NCBI GenBank assembly: GCA_019423755.1 | Contig: JAHZAU010000007.1 | Span: forward strand, 33,972-97,971 | DNA length: 64,000 nucleotides | Origin: Oscillospiraceae bacterium | GTDB taxonomy: Bacteria; Bacillota; Clostridia; Oscillospirales; Ruminococcaceae | Direction: 5' to 3' | Shown: positions 1 to 8,630 of the stretch, in pieces | How the letters are laid out: every line of letters begins with the position of its first letter | How positions within the stretch are numbered: the stretch's first letter is position 1 | The notes under the pieces: generated by a model | Told to the model about the DNA's origin: nothing | The model's input: the letters and a program-made list of their open reading frames with translations, nothing else | Databases searched by the model: none | Program-made: the position numbers and the translations under genes

Positions 1-798
1 TACTACCCCTTCATTAAGACCTTTTTGGGGACCTTCTTCACGGTAGACTCCATGGGAAACTGGAAGTCCTTTGCCGGACTGGAAAACTACATCAATGTCC
101 TGACCAACGAAAGCTTCTTGACTTCTATCAAGAACACCATCATCTATGTGATCATGGCGGCGCCGGTGAGCATCCTCATCGCCCTGCTGCTGGCGATGCT
201 GGCTTCCAAGCGGACCCGCACCTCCAGCATCTACGAGACGCTGTTCTCCCTGACCATGGCCATGTCCATGTCGGTCAGCGCCATGATCTTCCGTCTGGCC
301 TACAACCCCACCATCGGCGCCCTCAACTACATTCTGGGCACCCGAATCAACTGGCTCAACGACCCCAAATGGGCGATGCTGGCGGTAAGCTTCATCGCCG
401 TATGGATGAATATCGGCTATAATTTCCTGTTTTTGCTGGCGGCGATCCGCGGTATCCCGGACGATATCCTGGAAAGCGCCAACCTGGACGGTGCAGGCTT
501 CTTCTCCCGCACGGTGAACATCATCATCCCGATGATCTCCCCGACGCTGTTCTTCCTCATCTGTACCTCCCTTGCCAAAAACATGATGATGTCCGGCCTG
601 GTACTGATCTTCACCAACGGCGCCAACATGTCCACCACCTCCAACATCGACACTATGATCTCCTTCATGTACAAGCAGGCGGTCAACAACTTCAACTACA
701 ACGACGCTTATGCCGCCGCTATGATCGCCTTCGCCCTGACCTTTGTGCTGATGCTCATTAGCTTCCGTTTTGAAAAGAAGGGAGTGCACTACAACTGA
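1..798 (+). CDS. Carbohydrate ABC transporter permease, MalF/UgpA type (5' partial)
   Basis: Inner-membrane subunit of a CUT1-type sugar importer. The frame is open from base 1, so the N-terminus lies outside the window; a TTG at 25 is only the first possible start inside it. The protein has several hydrophobic segments and, near residue 150, the cytoplasmic EAA loop (ESANLDGAGFFSRT) that contacts the ATPase. The stop overlaps the next gene by one base (TGATG), so the two permeases are translationally coupled. No ATPase gene is present; such importers usually borrow a shared MsmK-type ATPase. The substrate cannot be read from the sequence, but the downstream genes suggest a nucleoside- or sugar-like compound. 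Confidence 0.9.
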   Translation, partial: YYPFIKTFLGTFFTVDSMGNWKSFAGLENYINVLTNESFLTSIKNTIIYVIMAAPVSILIALLLAMLASKRTRTSSIYETLFSLTMAMSMSVSAMIFRLAYNPTIGALNYILGTRINWLNDPKWAMLAVSFIAVWMNIGYNFLFLLAAIRGIPDDILESANLDGAGFFSRTVNIIIPMISPTLFFLICTSLAKNMMMSGLVLIFTNGANMSTTSNIDTMISFMYKQAVNNFNYNDAYAAAMIAFALTFVLMLISFRFEKKGVHYN

Positions 799-1631
799 TG
801 AACGGCAAAACCAAAAAAACCATCTCCAGCGTGCTTTTCCAGGTGTTCTGCATTATGGTGGGACTGGTTATCATCTGCCCCATCCTCTACGCCTTCTTTA
901 TCTCCTTTATGCCCTCCAACCAGATCCTGCGCCGTCCGCCGACGTTCATCCCGGAGACCTGGATCCTGGACAACTACAAAATGGCCCTGACCCTGACCAC
1001 CCTGGGCCGCTTTATGCTCAACTCCCTGATCATCGCCGGTATCTCCAGCGTGGTGCGTATCATTACGGCATCCATGGCGGCCTTTGCCTTCTCCTTCTTC
1101 CGATTTAAAGGCAAAGACGTGATCTTCATGCTGTTCATGGGCACCATCATGATCCCCAGCGATATCGTGCTGGTCACCAACTACCAGACCACCGCCTCCC
1201 TGGGACTGATCAACACCTACCTTGGTATGATGCTGATCTTCCTGGTGTCTGCCACCAACGTCTTTATGATGCGGCAGTACTTCCTCACCTTCTCGGTGAG
1301 CCTGAAGGAAGCGGCGGCGGTGGACGGCTGCGGAAACCTGCGCTTCTTCCTGCAGATCCTGCTCCCGCTTTCCACCCCGGTGATCACCACCATCTTCATC
1401 TCGTCCTTTATCGGTACCTGGAACACCTACCTGTGGCCCATGCTGGTCACCAACGACAACGCGATGCGTACCGTTCAGGTGGGCGTTACCATGCTCAACT
1501 TCCCCGATGGTACCGTTTATGGACCCATTATGGCAGCGTCTATCCTTGTCCTCCTGCCCACCTTGCTGATCTTCGTCCTCTTCCAGAAGAAGATCGTCGG
1601 CGGCATCATGGGCGGTGCGGTCAAAGGTTAG
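798..1631 (+). CDS. Carbohydrate ABC transporter permease, MalG/UgpE type
   Basis: Second membrane subunit of the importer, 277 residues, the usual length of the family. Six hydrophobic segments are apparent, with the EAA loop SLKEAAAVDGCGNLRFF around residue 170 and the typical C-terminal GGIMGGAVKG tail. The ATG overlaps the stop of the upstream permease by one base. It is followed 43 bases later by the binding-protein gene, an order (permease, permease, binding protein) that differs from the binding-protein-first order of the second importer in this window. Confidence 0.93.
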   Translation: MNGKTKKTISSVLFQVFCIMVGLVIICPILYAFFISFMPSNQILRRPPTFIPETWILDNYKMALTLTTLGRFMLNSLIIAGISSVVRIITASMAAFAFSFFRFKGKDVIFMLFMGTIMIPSDIVLVTNYQTTASLGLINTYLGMMLIFLVSATNVFMMRQYFLTFSVSLKEAAAVDGCGNLRFFLQILLPLSTPVITTIFISSFIGTWNTYLWPMLVTNDNAMRTVQVGVTMLNFPDGTVYGPIMAASILVLLPTLLIFVLFQKKIVGGIMGGAVKG

Positions 1632-1674
1632 CAAATAAAAAATGGAAATCTGTTAGAGAATTAGGAGGATTGAC

Positions 1675-3063
1675 ATGAAAAAGTTCCTTTCCCTGATCCT
1701 GGCACTGTCGATGGTCGCTTCCATGGCGGCTTGCGGCAGCGGCTCCGCCGAAACCAGCGGTGAAGCGGCAGAAGGTGCAGCCACCGAGACTGCCAGCGGC
1801 GACGTCCGCGAGGTCGAGTTCTGGCACACCCTCACCGGCGTCAACGGCGAAGCTATGGACAACATCGCCAAAACCTTTAACGAGACCATCGGTAAAGAAA
1901 AAGGCATCGTTGTCAAGAGCGTTTACCAGGGCAACGACAACAGCGAAAAGCTCAAGACCCTCAAACAGGCTGGCGACACCGAAAACTTCCCCGATGTAGC
2001 CCAGATCGTCGGCGCTGGTATCCCCGCTGCACTGACCTATGAAGACCTGGTACCGGTGGACGATATGTTCGCCAAGGGCAGCACCCTGGTCAACAAAGAG
2101 GACCTGGAGCCCGGTATGATCCGCGCTTACAGCTATCAGGACAAGATGATCGGTATGCCGGTCAACTGCTCCTCCATCCTGCTGTACTACAACAAAGATA
2201 TGTTCCGCGAAGTTGGTCTGGACCCGGAAAATCCGCCCAAGACCATCGCTGAGATGGCAGACGCCATCGAAAAACTGACCATCCGCAACGGCGACACCGT
2301 AGAGCGCTACGGCCTGAACGTAGCCGTCCGCAGATATCAGCTGGCCAACTGGATCGGCGGCCAGGGCGAGTACAACTTCTTCGGCGATAACGAGGGCGGC
2401 CGTACCGCTCCCATGACCAAGGTCACCTTCGGCGAAGACGGTACCCTGCGCAACTTCCTCACCGAGTGGGAAAAGGTCATCAAGACCGGCGGCTTCAAGG
2501 CTACCGAGGATGACATCAACGAAGAGTTCGCTCTGCAGCTGTTCGGCATGGCTATCATGTCCACCGCTCGTATCGGTAAGATCCAGAACCTGGTAGGCGA
2601 CAGCTTCGATTGGGGCGTTGCAAACCTGCCCAAGGTCAACGAAAGCGACACCGGCGGTACCGCAGTCGGCGGCTCCTGCGTCATCATGTTCAACCCCGAC
2701 CACGACGACGAGCAGGTCCAGGCTGCTTGGGAGTTCGTTCAGTACATGGCTTCCCCCGAAGTACAGTTCGAGTTCCACAAAGCCACCGGCTACATCCCGG
2801 TAAACGCCAAAGTATATGAGCTGGAAGGCGCTGACGAATGGTTTGCCCAGAACCCCATGTATCAGGTAGCCATCGACCAGATCCACGCTTCCAACCCCAA
2901 TGTCCAGGAACCCTATGACATCATCAACTGGGAGATCGACAGCATCATCATGAACCATATGCTGGCCTTCGCCAACGGGGAAGAGACCCTGGATGAGTGC
3001 CACGACGGCATCGTAAACGAATGCAACGAAAAACTGGACGCCTACCATAAGGCCAACGGTTAA
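1675..3063 (+). CDS. Extracellular solute-binding lipoprotein (sugar ABC importer)
   Basis: A 462-residue family 1 solute-binding protein. It starts MKKFLSLILALSMVASMAAC, a lipoprotein signal with the lipobox MAAC, so it is expected to be anchored to the outer face of the membrane by Cys20. A low-complexity Ala/Glu/Gly/Ser linker (about 20-42) precedes the binding domain (EVEFWHTLTGVNG). A TAGGAGG ribosome binding site lies six bases before the ATG. It belongs with the two upstream permeases. Two strong hairpins follow it before the next gene, which would let it be made in excess over the enzymes. Confidence 0.93.
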   Translation: MKKFLSLILALSMVASMAACGSGSAETSGEAAEGAATETASGDVREVEFWHTLTGVNGEAMDNIAKTFNETIGKEKGIVVKSVYQGNDNSEKLKTLKQAGDTENFPDVAQIVGAGIPAALTYEDLVPVDDMFAKGSTLVNKEDLEPGMIRAYSYQDKMIGMPVNCSSILLYYNKDMFREVGLDPENPPKTIAEMADAIEKLTIRNGDTVERYGLNVAVRRYQLANWIGGQGEYNFFGDNEGGRTAPMTKVTFGEDGTLRNFLTEWEKVIKTGGFKATEDDINEEFALQLFGMAIMSTARIGKIQNLVGDSFDWGVANLPKVNESDTGGTAVGGSCVIMFNPDHDDEQVQAAWEFVQYMASPEVQFEFHKATGYIPVNAKVYELEGADEWFAQNPMYQVAIDQIHASNPNVQEPYDIINWEIDSIIMNHMLAFANGEETLDECHDGIVNECNEKLDAYHKANG

Positions 3064-3069
3064 TCTTCT

Positions 3070-3155
3070 CCCTGACGGAGGGGACGAGCCTTCTTTGGTC
3101 CCCTCCGGATCAGGGCTTGGGCGAGGGCAGAACCTGCGGGTTTTGCTCTTGCCCA
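3070..3155 (+). other. Two intercistronic hairpins after the binding-protein gene
   Basis: The first (3070-3115) pairs CCCTGACGGAGGGGAC with GTCCCCTCCG plus TCAGGG, a 16-pair stem with a two-base bulge. The second (3118-3155) pairs TGGGCGAGGGCAGAACC with GGTTTTGCTCTTGCCCA, 17 pairs including three G-U wobbles, around a four-base loop. Neither is followed by a T-tract, so they are more likely RNA processing or stability elements than terminators. Confidence 0.7.
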
Positions 3156-3187
3156 GGCACTGGTCCTTATCCTATTTTTCAGGAGGA

Positions 3188-3985
3188 ATGGCTTTGATCA
3201 AACTGGTGATAAGTGATATCGACGGGACCCTCATCGACGAGACCGAGGTCCTTTCCCAAACGGCCCTGGAGGTGGCCGAATATCTGCGGCAGCGCGGGGT
3301 GATGCTCACCCTGGCCACCGGCCGCGCCGAGTACATCGCGGAGGATTACGCCCGCAGGATGGGGGTCACCGCCCCCTACATCACCTGCAACGGCGCCACC
3401 ATCGTCCAGGGAAACGAGGTGCTGCTGCGCCAGCAGATCCCTCTGGCCCCCATGCGCGCCATGCTGGAACGGGCCGACGCCCAGGGCCTTTCCCTCATCT
3501 ACACCATCGAAGGCAAAGAAACGGTCTACCGCACCACCCCCTGGGTGGAGGAACAGCGCCGCCTCTTTGACCGCTACCATCAGGTCCACGCCTTCACCGA
3601 GGAGGAGTGGAACAGCTGGAAGGTAGAGAAGGTGACCATCATGGACAACAGCCTCTGCGGGGTCATCGGTCAGTACGACCAGCTTTGCGCCCAGCTGCCG
3701 CCGGAGTTTGGATACACCCGTTATCTGGACCGGGCGGTGGAGGTGGTCAGCAGCCAGGCGTCCAAAGGTGCAGCAGCCCGCCTGCTCATCCAGCGTCTGG
3801 GGCTGCAGCCCGAAGAGGTGCTGGCCGCCGGAGACCACCAAAACGACATCGACATGATCCGCATGGCGGGTATCGGCGTAGCGGTCGGCAACGCCACCCC
3901 CCAGCTGAAGGAACAGGCGGACTACATTGCCCAGGGCAGCTGCGCCCAGGGTCTGCTGGAAGCGGTCCGTCACTTTATTCCGTAA
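3188..3985 (+). CDS. HAD-superfamily Cof-type sugar phosphatase
   Basis: About 265 residues. The N-terminus carries HAD motif I (ISDIDGTLID, with the nucleophile and acid/base Asp), a TGR motif near residue 45, the C2-type cap in the middle, and motif IV GDHQNDIDMI near residue 215, all typical of the Cof/YidA group that dephosphorylates sugar phosphates and other small phosphoesters. Start choice: an AGGAGG at 3181-3186 lies only one base before ATG 3188 but seven bases before TTG 3194, so TTG 3194 may be the true start; the longer frame back to 3095 has no support. The gene lies downstream of the importer in the same direction. Confidence 0.85.
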   Translation: MALIKLVISDIDGTLIDETEVLSQTALEVAEYLRQRGVMLTLATGRAEYIAEDYARRMGVTAPYITCNGATIVQGNEVLLRQQIPLAPMRAMLERADAQGLSLIYTIEGKETVYRTTPWVEEQRRLFDRYHQVHAFTEEEWNSWKVEKVTIMDNSLCGVIGQYDQLCAQLPPEFGYTRYLDRAVEVVSSQASKGAAARLLIQRLGLQPEEVLAAGDHQNDIDMIRMAGIGVAVGNATPQLKEQADYIAQGSCAQGLLEAVRHFIP

Positions 3986-4006
3986 TTTTGCGAAAGGAGG
4001 CTGGAA

Positions 4007-4879
4007 ATGCGTCTTTCCACCTCGACCTGTATCTACTTTAACCGCCCGGACGGCAGCCGCTCCACCATCCAAAACTGCGTCGAGCAGTGTGCTGCCGCCG
4101 GTTACCGCGTCATGGACATGAGCTTCCACGACTGCAGCATGTTCCCCACGCCCTTCCAGACCGACGGCTGGGAGGATTGGCTTTACGATATCCGCCGCAC
4201 CGCCGACCGCTGCGGCGTGACCTTCTCCCAGGGACATGCGCATTTTTATAACTACTGCGACCCTAACCTTCCCAACGTCGCCTGGCAGGAAGAGCTGGTG
4301 CGCCGCAGCATCGCCGGGGCACAGATCTTGGGCATCCCGTGGCTGGCGACCCACGCCGCTACCGATTTTTCCAGCCCCACCCCGGTGGCCGACTCCCGAA
4401 AGAAGGGCTTAGAATACCTGGGGGAACACCTGGAACTGGCCAAGAAATATCAGGTGGGCCTGGCGGTGGAAAACCTGTGGGAGGGCAACATCGCCCCCAA
4501 GCGCCGCTACACCTCCTTTGCCGAGGAGCTGGTGGAGCTGGTGGACCTGCTGGCCCAGGACCACGACAACGTGGGCATCTGCTGGGACGCCGAGCACACC
4601 GGCATCATGCACCAGGACCCGATGCAGACCCTGCGCCTGTTCGGCAGCCGGCTGAAGACCACCCATATTTCCGACTATACCGCCATCGATAACGACCACC
4701 TGCTGCCGTTTTTCGGACGGATCAACTGGCAGGAGGTCATGGACGCCCTGCGCGCCATCGACTACCAGGGCGACTTTACCTACGAGATCTTCCGCTACAC
4801 CACCACCATCCCCGAAGCGATGATCCCCGAAGCCCTGCGCTACAGCGTAAAGGTGGGCGAATGCCTGCTTTCCATGTAA
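4007..4879 (+). CDS. Sugar phosphate isomerase/epimerase (xylose isomerase-like TIM barrel)
   Basis: 290 residues with the AP-endonuclease-2/xylose-isomerase-like TIM-barrel pattern. Metal-binding residues expected in this family can be seen: Glu in AVENLWEGN, Asp and His in CWDAEHTG, His in TTHISDY and Glu in TYEIFRY near the C-terminus. Such enzymes isomerise or epimerise free or phosphorylated sugars and some cleave keto-acids, so the exact reaction cannot be assigned. An AAAGGAGG site precedes the ATG by seven bases. The gene sits 21 bases after the phosphatase and 31 before the SIS protein, in the same operon. Confidence 0.85.
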   Translation: MRLSTSTCIYFNRPDGSRSTIQNCVEQCAAAGYRVMDMSFHDCSMFPTPFQTDGWEDWLYDIRRTADRCGVTFSQGHAHFYNYCDPNLPNVAWQEELVRRSIAGAQILGIPWLATHAATDFSSPTPVADSRKKGLEYLGEHLELAKKYQVGLAVENLWEGNIAPKRRYTSFAEELVELVDLLAQDHDNVGICWDAEHTGIMHQDPMQTLRLFGSRLKTTHISDYTAIDNDHLLPFFGRINWQEVMDALRAIDYQGDFTYEIFRYTTTIPEAMIPEALRYSVKVGECLLSM

Positions 4880-4910
4880 GATTTGAAAGAGAAGAAAGGA
4901 GACTCGTTTT

Positions 4911-6053
4911 ATGGAATCCATCCCCTTTGACAATCCTCTGCGCCGCCAGGTCATGAGCCTGCCTCAGCTGATGCGGGAGCAGTATCAGGACCTGGAACCC
5001 AAAACACGCACCATCCTCAGCACCCCGGAGATCTTCCATATCCAGCGCATCATCCTTACCGGCTGCGGCGATTCCTTTGCTGCCATCCTGGCCGTCAAGG
5101 ACGCCTTTGAAAAGCTGACCAAGATGCGCATCGAGGTGGTCCCCACCGTAGAACTGGCCCGCCTCTATGACTCCCGCCAGCTGGGCTTTGCTCCCCATAA
5201 TCCGCTGGTCATCGCCGTCAGCAACAGCGGGGCCGTCTCCCGCGTGGGTGAGGCTCTGGCCCGCTGCAACCGCCTGGGCGCCTTCACCCTGGGCATCACC
5301 GGAAACGAGGACTCCGTCCTGGCGCAAAACGCCCAGCGGGTGCTCAAACTCGACATCCCGCCCTTTGAAAGCGCTCCCGGTACCCGCACCTATATGTGCT
5401 CGGTCATGGCCCTTTACCTGCTGGCCATCCGCATCGGCGAGGTCCGCGGCCGCTACACTATGGACACCGCCCGCAGCCACCGCAAGGACATCCTGGCCCA
5501 CGCCGACGCGCTGGAAGCTCTGCTGCCCCAGATGGACCAGACCGCCCGTCAGCTTGCCGAACAGTGGAAGGACTTCCCGGCCTTTGACTTCCTGGGCACC
5601 GGTATGGACTACGGCGCTGCCTGGTACTCTCACGCCAAGGTGCTGGAAAGCATCGGCCGCTACGCCATGCATATCAACACCGAGGAATGGCTGCATCTGA
5701 ACTTCTTTGTGCGGGAAGCCGCTACTATGGGCACGGTGGTTTACTGCACCAAGTCCAACCCCGCTTGGAGCCGCACCCTGGAAACCATCGGCTACGCCGC
5801 CCAGCTGGGCCGCCCGCTGGCAGTCATCACCGACGCCCAGCCGGAGGAGATCGGCACCCCCGCTACCTACTTCCAGGTACCCAAGACCAAACACGACTAC
5901 GCTATGGCTTTGAGCCAGTTTACCCCCGTCTGCCTGCTTATGGGCTACATCCAGGCGATGATCGGGGAGAAGAGCGGCCGCGGCTGCGAAGGCCCCTGGG
6001 CCTTTGCCAAAGGCGCTGCCTGCGTCCGCCAGAGCCAGTGGGTGGAATATTAA
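4911..6053 (+). CDS. Double SIS-domain sugar isomerase/deaminase-like protein
   Basis: 380 residues with two SIS (sugar isomerase) domains, the architecture of the GlmS C-terminal half, AgaS and FrlB. The first domain shows ILTGCGDSFAA (about 45-55) followed by VIAVSNSGAVSRVGEAL (about 100-116), the phospho-sugar Ser/Thr-rich loop. The second starts around FDFLGTGMDYGAAWY (about 225) with a conserved Glu-His region (EEWLHLNFF). No glutaminase domain is present, so it probably acts on an amino-sugar phosphate or fructosamine-like phosphate without ammonia transfer. It is preceded by an AAAGGAG site and is in line with the catabolic operon. Confidence 0.83.
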   Translation: MESIPFDNPLRRQVMSLPQLMREQYQDLEPKTRTILSTPEIFHIQRIILTGCGDSFAAILAVKDAFEKLTKMRIEVVPTVELARLYDSRQLGFAPHNPLVIAVSNSGAVSRVGEALARCNRLGAFTLGITGNEDSVLAQNAQRVLKLDIPPFESAPGTRTYMCSVMALYLLAIRIGEVRGRYTMDTARSHRKDILAHADALEALLPQMDQTARQLAEQWKDFPAFDFLGTGMDYGAAWYSHAKVLESIGRYAMHINTEEWLHLNFFVREAATMGTVVYCTKSNPAWSRTLETIGYAAQLGRPLAVITDAQPEEIGTPATYFQVPKTKHDYAMALSQFTPVCLLMGYIQAMIGEKSGRGCEGPWAFAKGAACVRQSQWVEY

Positions 6054-6083
6054 CCCGGAGACCGAAAGGAGCACAAACGCGAT

Positions 6084-6491
6084 ATGCTGAAAAGTTTTCC
6101 CATTGAAACCAGCCACAACGCGGTGATCAACATCACCCAGGACGTCAAGGACTTTGTGGAGTCCAGCGGGGTGCAGAGCGGTCTCTGCGTCGTCTTTACC
6201 CCCCACACCACAGCGGCGCTGACCATCACCTCCTTCTGGGACCCCAACGGCTTTGAGGACCTGCAGGACGAGATCTGCCGCCTGATCCCCACCCGCATCG
6301 ACTTCAAACACCAGCACGACACCCCCCAGGACGCCGCTGGCCACGTGAAAAGCTCCCTTATGGGAGTCAGCCTGCCGCTGATCATCGAGGACGGTAAGCT
6401 GCTTCTGGGCAGCAGCCAGGGCATCTTCTTCCTGGAATTCGACGGCCCGCGCAAACGCAAATTCCAGGTGAAGATCCTGGCAGACCGCTAA
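6084..6491 (+). CDS. YjbQ family (UPF0047) protein, secondary thiamine-phosphate synthase
   Basis: 135 residues, the standard length for YjbQ. The conserved FTPHTTAALTI segment (about 37-47), the GHVKSSLMG segment with its conserved His (about 88-96) and the terminal LLLGSSQGIFFLEFDGPR segment are all present. Members can complement a thiamine-phosphate synthase mutant weakly, but their physiological role is unsettled. Finding it inside a sugar/nucleoside catabolic operon rather than with thiamine genes suggests a housecleaning or catabolic role here; this is inference. An AAAGGAG site precedes the ATG. Confidence 0.85.
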   Translation: MLKSFPIETSHNAVINITQDVKDFVESSGVQSGLCVVFTPHTTAALTITSFWDPNGFEDLQDEICRLIPTRIDFKHQHDTPQDAAGHVKSSLMGVSLPLIIEDGKLLLGSSQGIFFLEFDGPRKRKFQVKILADR

Positions 6492-6504
6492 GGAGGGCAA
6501 AGGT

Positions 6505-7461
6505 ATGGCAGAACGCAAAAAGATCATTCTGGACTGCGACCCGGGCATGGACGACTCCATGGCCATCGTTATGGCGGCCAAATCCCCGGCGCTGGAACTG
6601 CTGGCGGTGACCACCGTCAACGGCAACTATCCCATCGAGGTGACCTCCGTCAACGCCCGTAAGGTGCTGGAACTGCTGGGCCGCCAGGATATCCCGGTGG
6701 GCCGCGGTATGAGCAAGCCCCTGGTACGACCCGTTCCCTCCGACCCCTTCACCCACGGCAAGGACGGCCAGGCGGAAGCTTTCCTGCCCGACCCGGTCAT
6801 GCCGCTGGACCCCCGCCACGCGGTGGAGCTGATCATCGACACCGTTAAGGCCAACCCCGGCCAGGTGACCATCGTGGCCACCGGCCCGCTGACCAACGTG
6901 GCCATGGCACTGATCAAAGCGCCGGAGATCAAGGACCAGATCCGGGAGATCTGCGCCATTTCCGGCAGTTTCGGTCTCAACAGCTGCGCCTTCACCAACG
7001 CCACCGGAGACACCCCCCAAAGCGAGTGGAATGTCTATGTGGACCCGGAAGCCGCCAAGATCGTCTACGAAAGCGGCGTGCCGTTGGTGGCCCTGGGCCT
7101 GGATGTGGCGACCTACTTTGATGTGAACCTGACCGAGCAGGACCTGAAACGCCTGGAAGAGAGCGACCGCAAGGAAGCGTGGTTCCTGCGCAACGCGGTA
7201 CGCTTTGTCAACGGCCGCGGCTTTGACGCTTACTGCGCCGTCATCGACTGCATGGCGGTAGCTTACGCCATCGACCCCACTTTGGTGACCACCATGGAAG
7301 GCCACGTCGGGGTGGAGACCAAGGACGGCCTGACCTTGGGCATGACGGTGCTGGACCGCCGCCATCACCACGTCTGGACCCACCTGCCGGTGATCCGCAT
7401 CGGCGTGGAAGCCAAGTACGGCGAATTTTTGCAGCTGCTCATGGAGACGGTGCTGGCCTAG
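6505..7461 (+). CDS. Inosine-uridine preferring nucleoside hydrolase (IunH) family protein, atypical active site
   Basis: 318 residues. The N-terminal Ca2+/ribose-binding Asp cluster is intact (DCDPGMDD, residues 10-17), and GPLTNVAMAL and NVYVDPEAAKIV match the family core. These enzymes hydrolyse the N-glycosidic bond of ribonucleosides in the cytoplasm. At the C-terminal active-site loop, where most members read HDP, this protein reads Ile247-Asp248-Cys249 (AVIDCMAVAY): the Asp ligand is kept but the His that serves as acid for the leaving base in the classical enzymes is absent. Its leaving group may therefore differ from the usual purines or pyrimidines. The start 13 bases after the YjbQ gene has a good AGGAGG site. 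Confidence 0.87.
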   Translation: MAERKKIILDCDPGMDDSMAIVMAAKSPALELLAVTTVNGNYPIEVTSVNARKVLELLGRQDIPVGRGMSKPLVRPVPSDPFTHGKDGQAEAFLPDPVMPLDPRHAVELIIDTVKANPGQVTIVATGPLTNVAMALIKAPEIKDQIREICAISGSFGLNSCAFTNATGDTPQSEWNVYVDPEAAKIVYESGVPLVALGLDVATYFDVNLTEQDLKRLEESDRKEAWFLRNAVRFVNGRGFDAYCAVIDCMAVAYAIDPTLVTTMEGHVGVETKDGLTLGMTVLDRRHHHVWTHLPVIRIGVEAKYGEFLQLLMETVLA

Positions 7462-7494
7462 GCCGGCACGCCTGCAGAAGAAGGGAGAACGCAG

Positions 7495-8592
7495 ATGAAT
7501 CGTTACGAAAACCAGGCTCTTTACATCGCCGGCCCGGCCTGCTTCTATCCCCGGGGATATGACCTGTGGGAGGCGCTGCGCCGCCAGGCGGTCTATTACG
7601 GGTTCCAGGTGGCCCTGCCCAACGACAACAAGCTGAAGCTGGACCACGAGGACCTGCAGAAAAACGCCGACGCTATCTTTGCCAACTGCGCCGAAAGCAT
7701 GAACCGCTCCACCGCCATCCTAGCCGACCTGGAACTGTTCCGCGGCGCCGAGCCCGACGGCGGCAGCATCTATGAGATCGGTATGGCCTATGCCCGCGGC
7801 CTGCGCTGCTACGCCTACACCCGCGACAAACGCCCGCTGACCCACAAGTATCAGCAGGCTTACCTGAAGGACGGACAGGCCTTCGACCAGGACGGCCGCC
7901 CGCTGCCTTACGGCGACCTGCCCTTCAGCCCCAGCGTGGTCGCTTCCTGCAAGATCGTGGAGGGCAGCTTTGTGGACTGTCTCAAGACCCTGGCCACCGA
8001 CCTGGACGAGGAAGCCAAGGCAGCTTGGAACAAAACCGCTGCTAAGGAAGAAGCCCCCGAGGCCCCGAAAACCAGTGGCTGTCCCCGGGTCTACCTGGCG
8101 GACGTCCGCCGCTATGACGCCGATGGCGCCCAGCAGTACGCCCACCTCGAGGAGGTCTGCCGTCAGCACGGTCTGGAAGCAGTCACCCCCCTGGACGGCA
8201 CCGAAGATATCCACTTTGACGACCCCTACACCCAGGCGGCCGCCCTCTTTGCCCAGTGGCAGAAAAACCTGCGCAGCTGCGACCTGGTGCTGGCCGACCT
8301 GAGCGATTTCCACGGCTTGGAGCCCAGCGCCGACGTGGCCTTTGAGTGCGGCTGCGGCTGGCAGCTGGGAAAACCGTGCTTTGGCTACATGAAGGACGCC
8401 CGCATCATGCAGCAGCGTATCCCGCACTACGGCCCCGAACGGGAAAACGCCGACCTGTGCGGCAACGTGGTGGAGGACTTTAACTACCCCATCAACCTGA
8501 TGTTTGCATCTTCTATGCCCATCCGTCAGGCTTCCACAGAGGAGGCCATCGCCTGGGTAGCCGAGGCATACTTTGCCAAAAACGACCGTTAA
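7495..8592 (+). CDS. Tandem nucleoside 2-deoxyribosyltransferase-like protein
   Basis: 365 residues made of two copies of the nucleoside 2-deoxyribosyltransferase fold joined by an Ala/Glu/Lys-rich linker near 170-195. Copy one has YIAGPACFYP at the N-terminus and the catalytic region DLELFRGAEPDGGSIYE ending in Glu94. Copy two has VYLADVRRYD, then DLSDFHGLEPSADVAFE ending in Glu284 and the terminal DFNYPINLMF. Both keep the nucleophilic Glu. Family members swap or hydrolyse bases of deoxyribonucleosides; usual proteins are about 150 residues with one domain. It is the last gene of the operon, ending at a strong terminator. Confidence 0.8.
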   Translation: MNRYENQALYIAGPACFYPRGYDLWEALRRQAVYYGFQVALPNDNKLKLDHEDLQKNADAIFANCAESMNRSTAILADLELFRGAEPDGGSIYEIGMAYARGLRCYAYTRDKRPLTHKYQQAYLKDGQAFDQDGRPLPYGDLPFSPSVVASCKIVEGSFVDCLKTLATDLDEEAKAAWNKTAAKEEAPEAPKTSGCPRVYLADVRRYDADGAQQYAHLEEVCRQHGLEAVTPLDGTEDIHFDDPYTQAAALFAQWQKNLRSCDLVLADLSDFHGLEPSADVAFECGCGWQLGKPCFGYMKDARIMQQRIPHYGPERENADLCGNVVEDFNYPINLMFASSMPIRQASTEEAIAWVAEAYFAKNDR

Positions 8593-8630
8593 CCGGTCCA
8601 TCCCCTTGACACATCCTAATACATCCCAAA

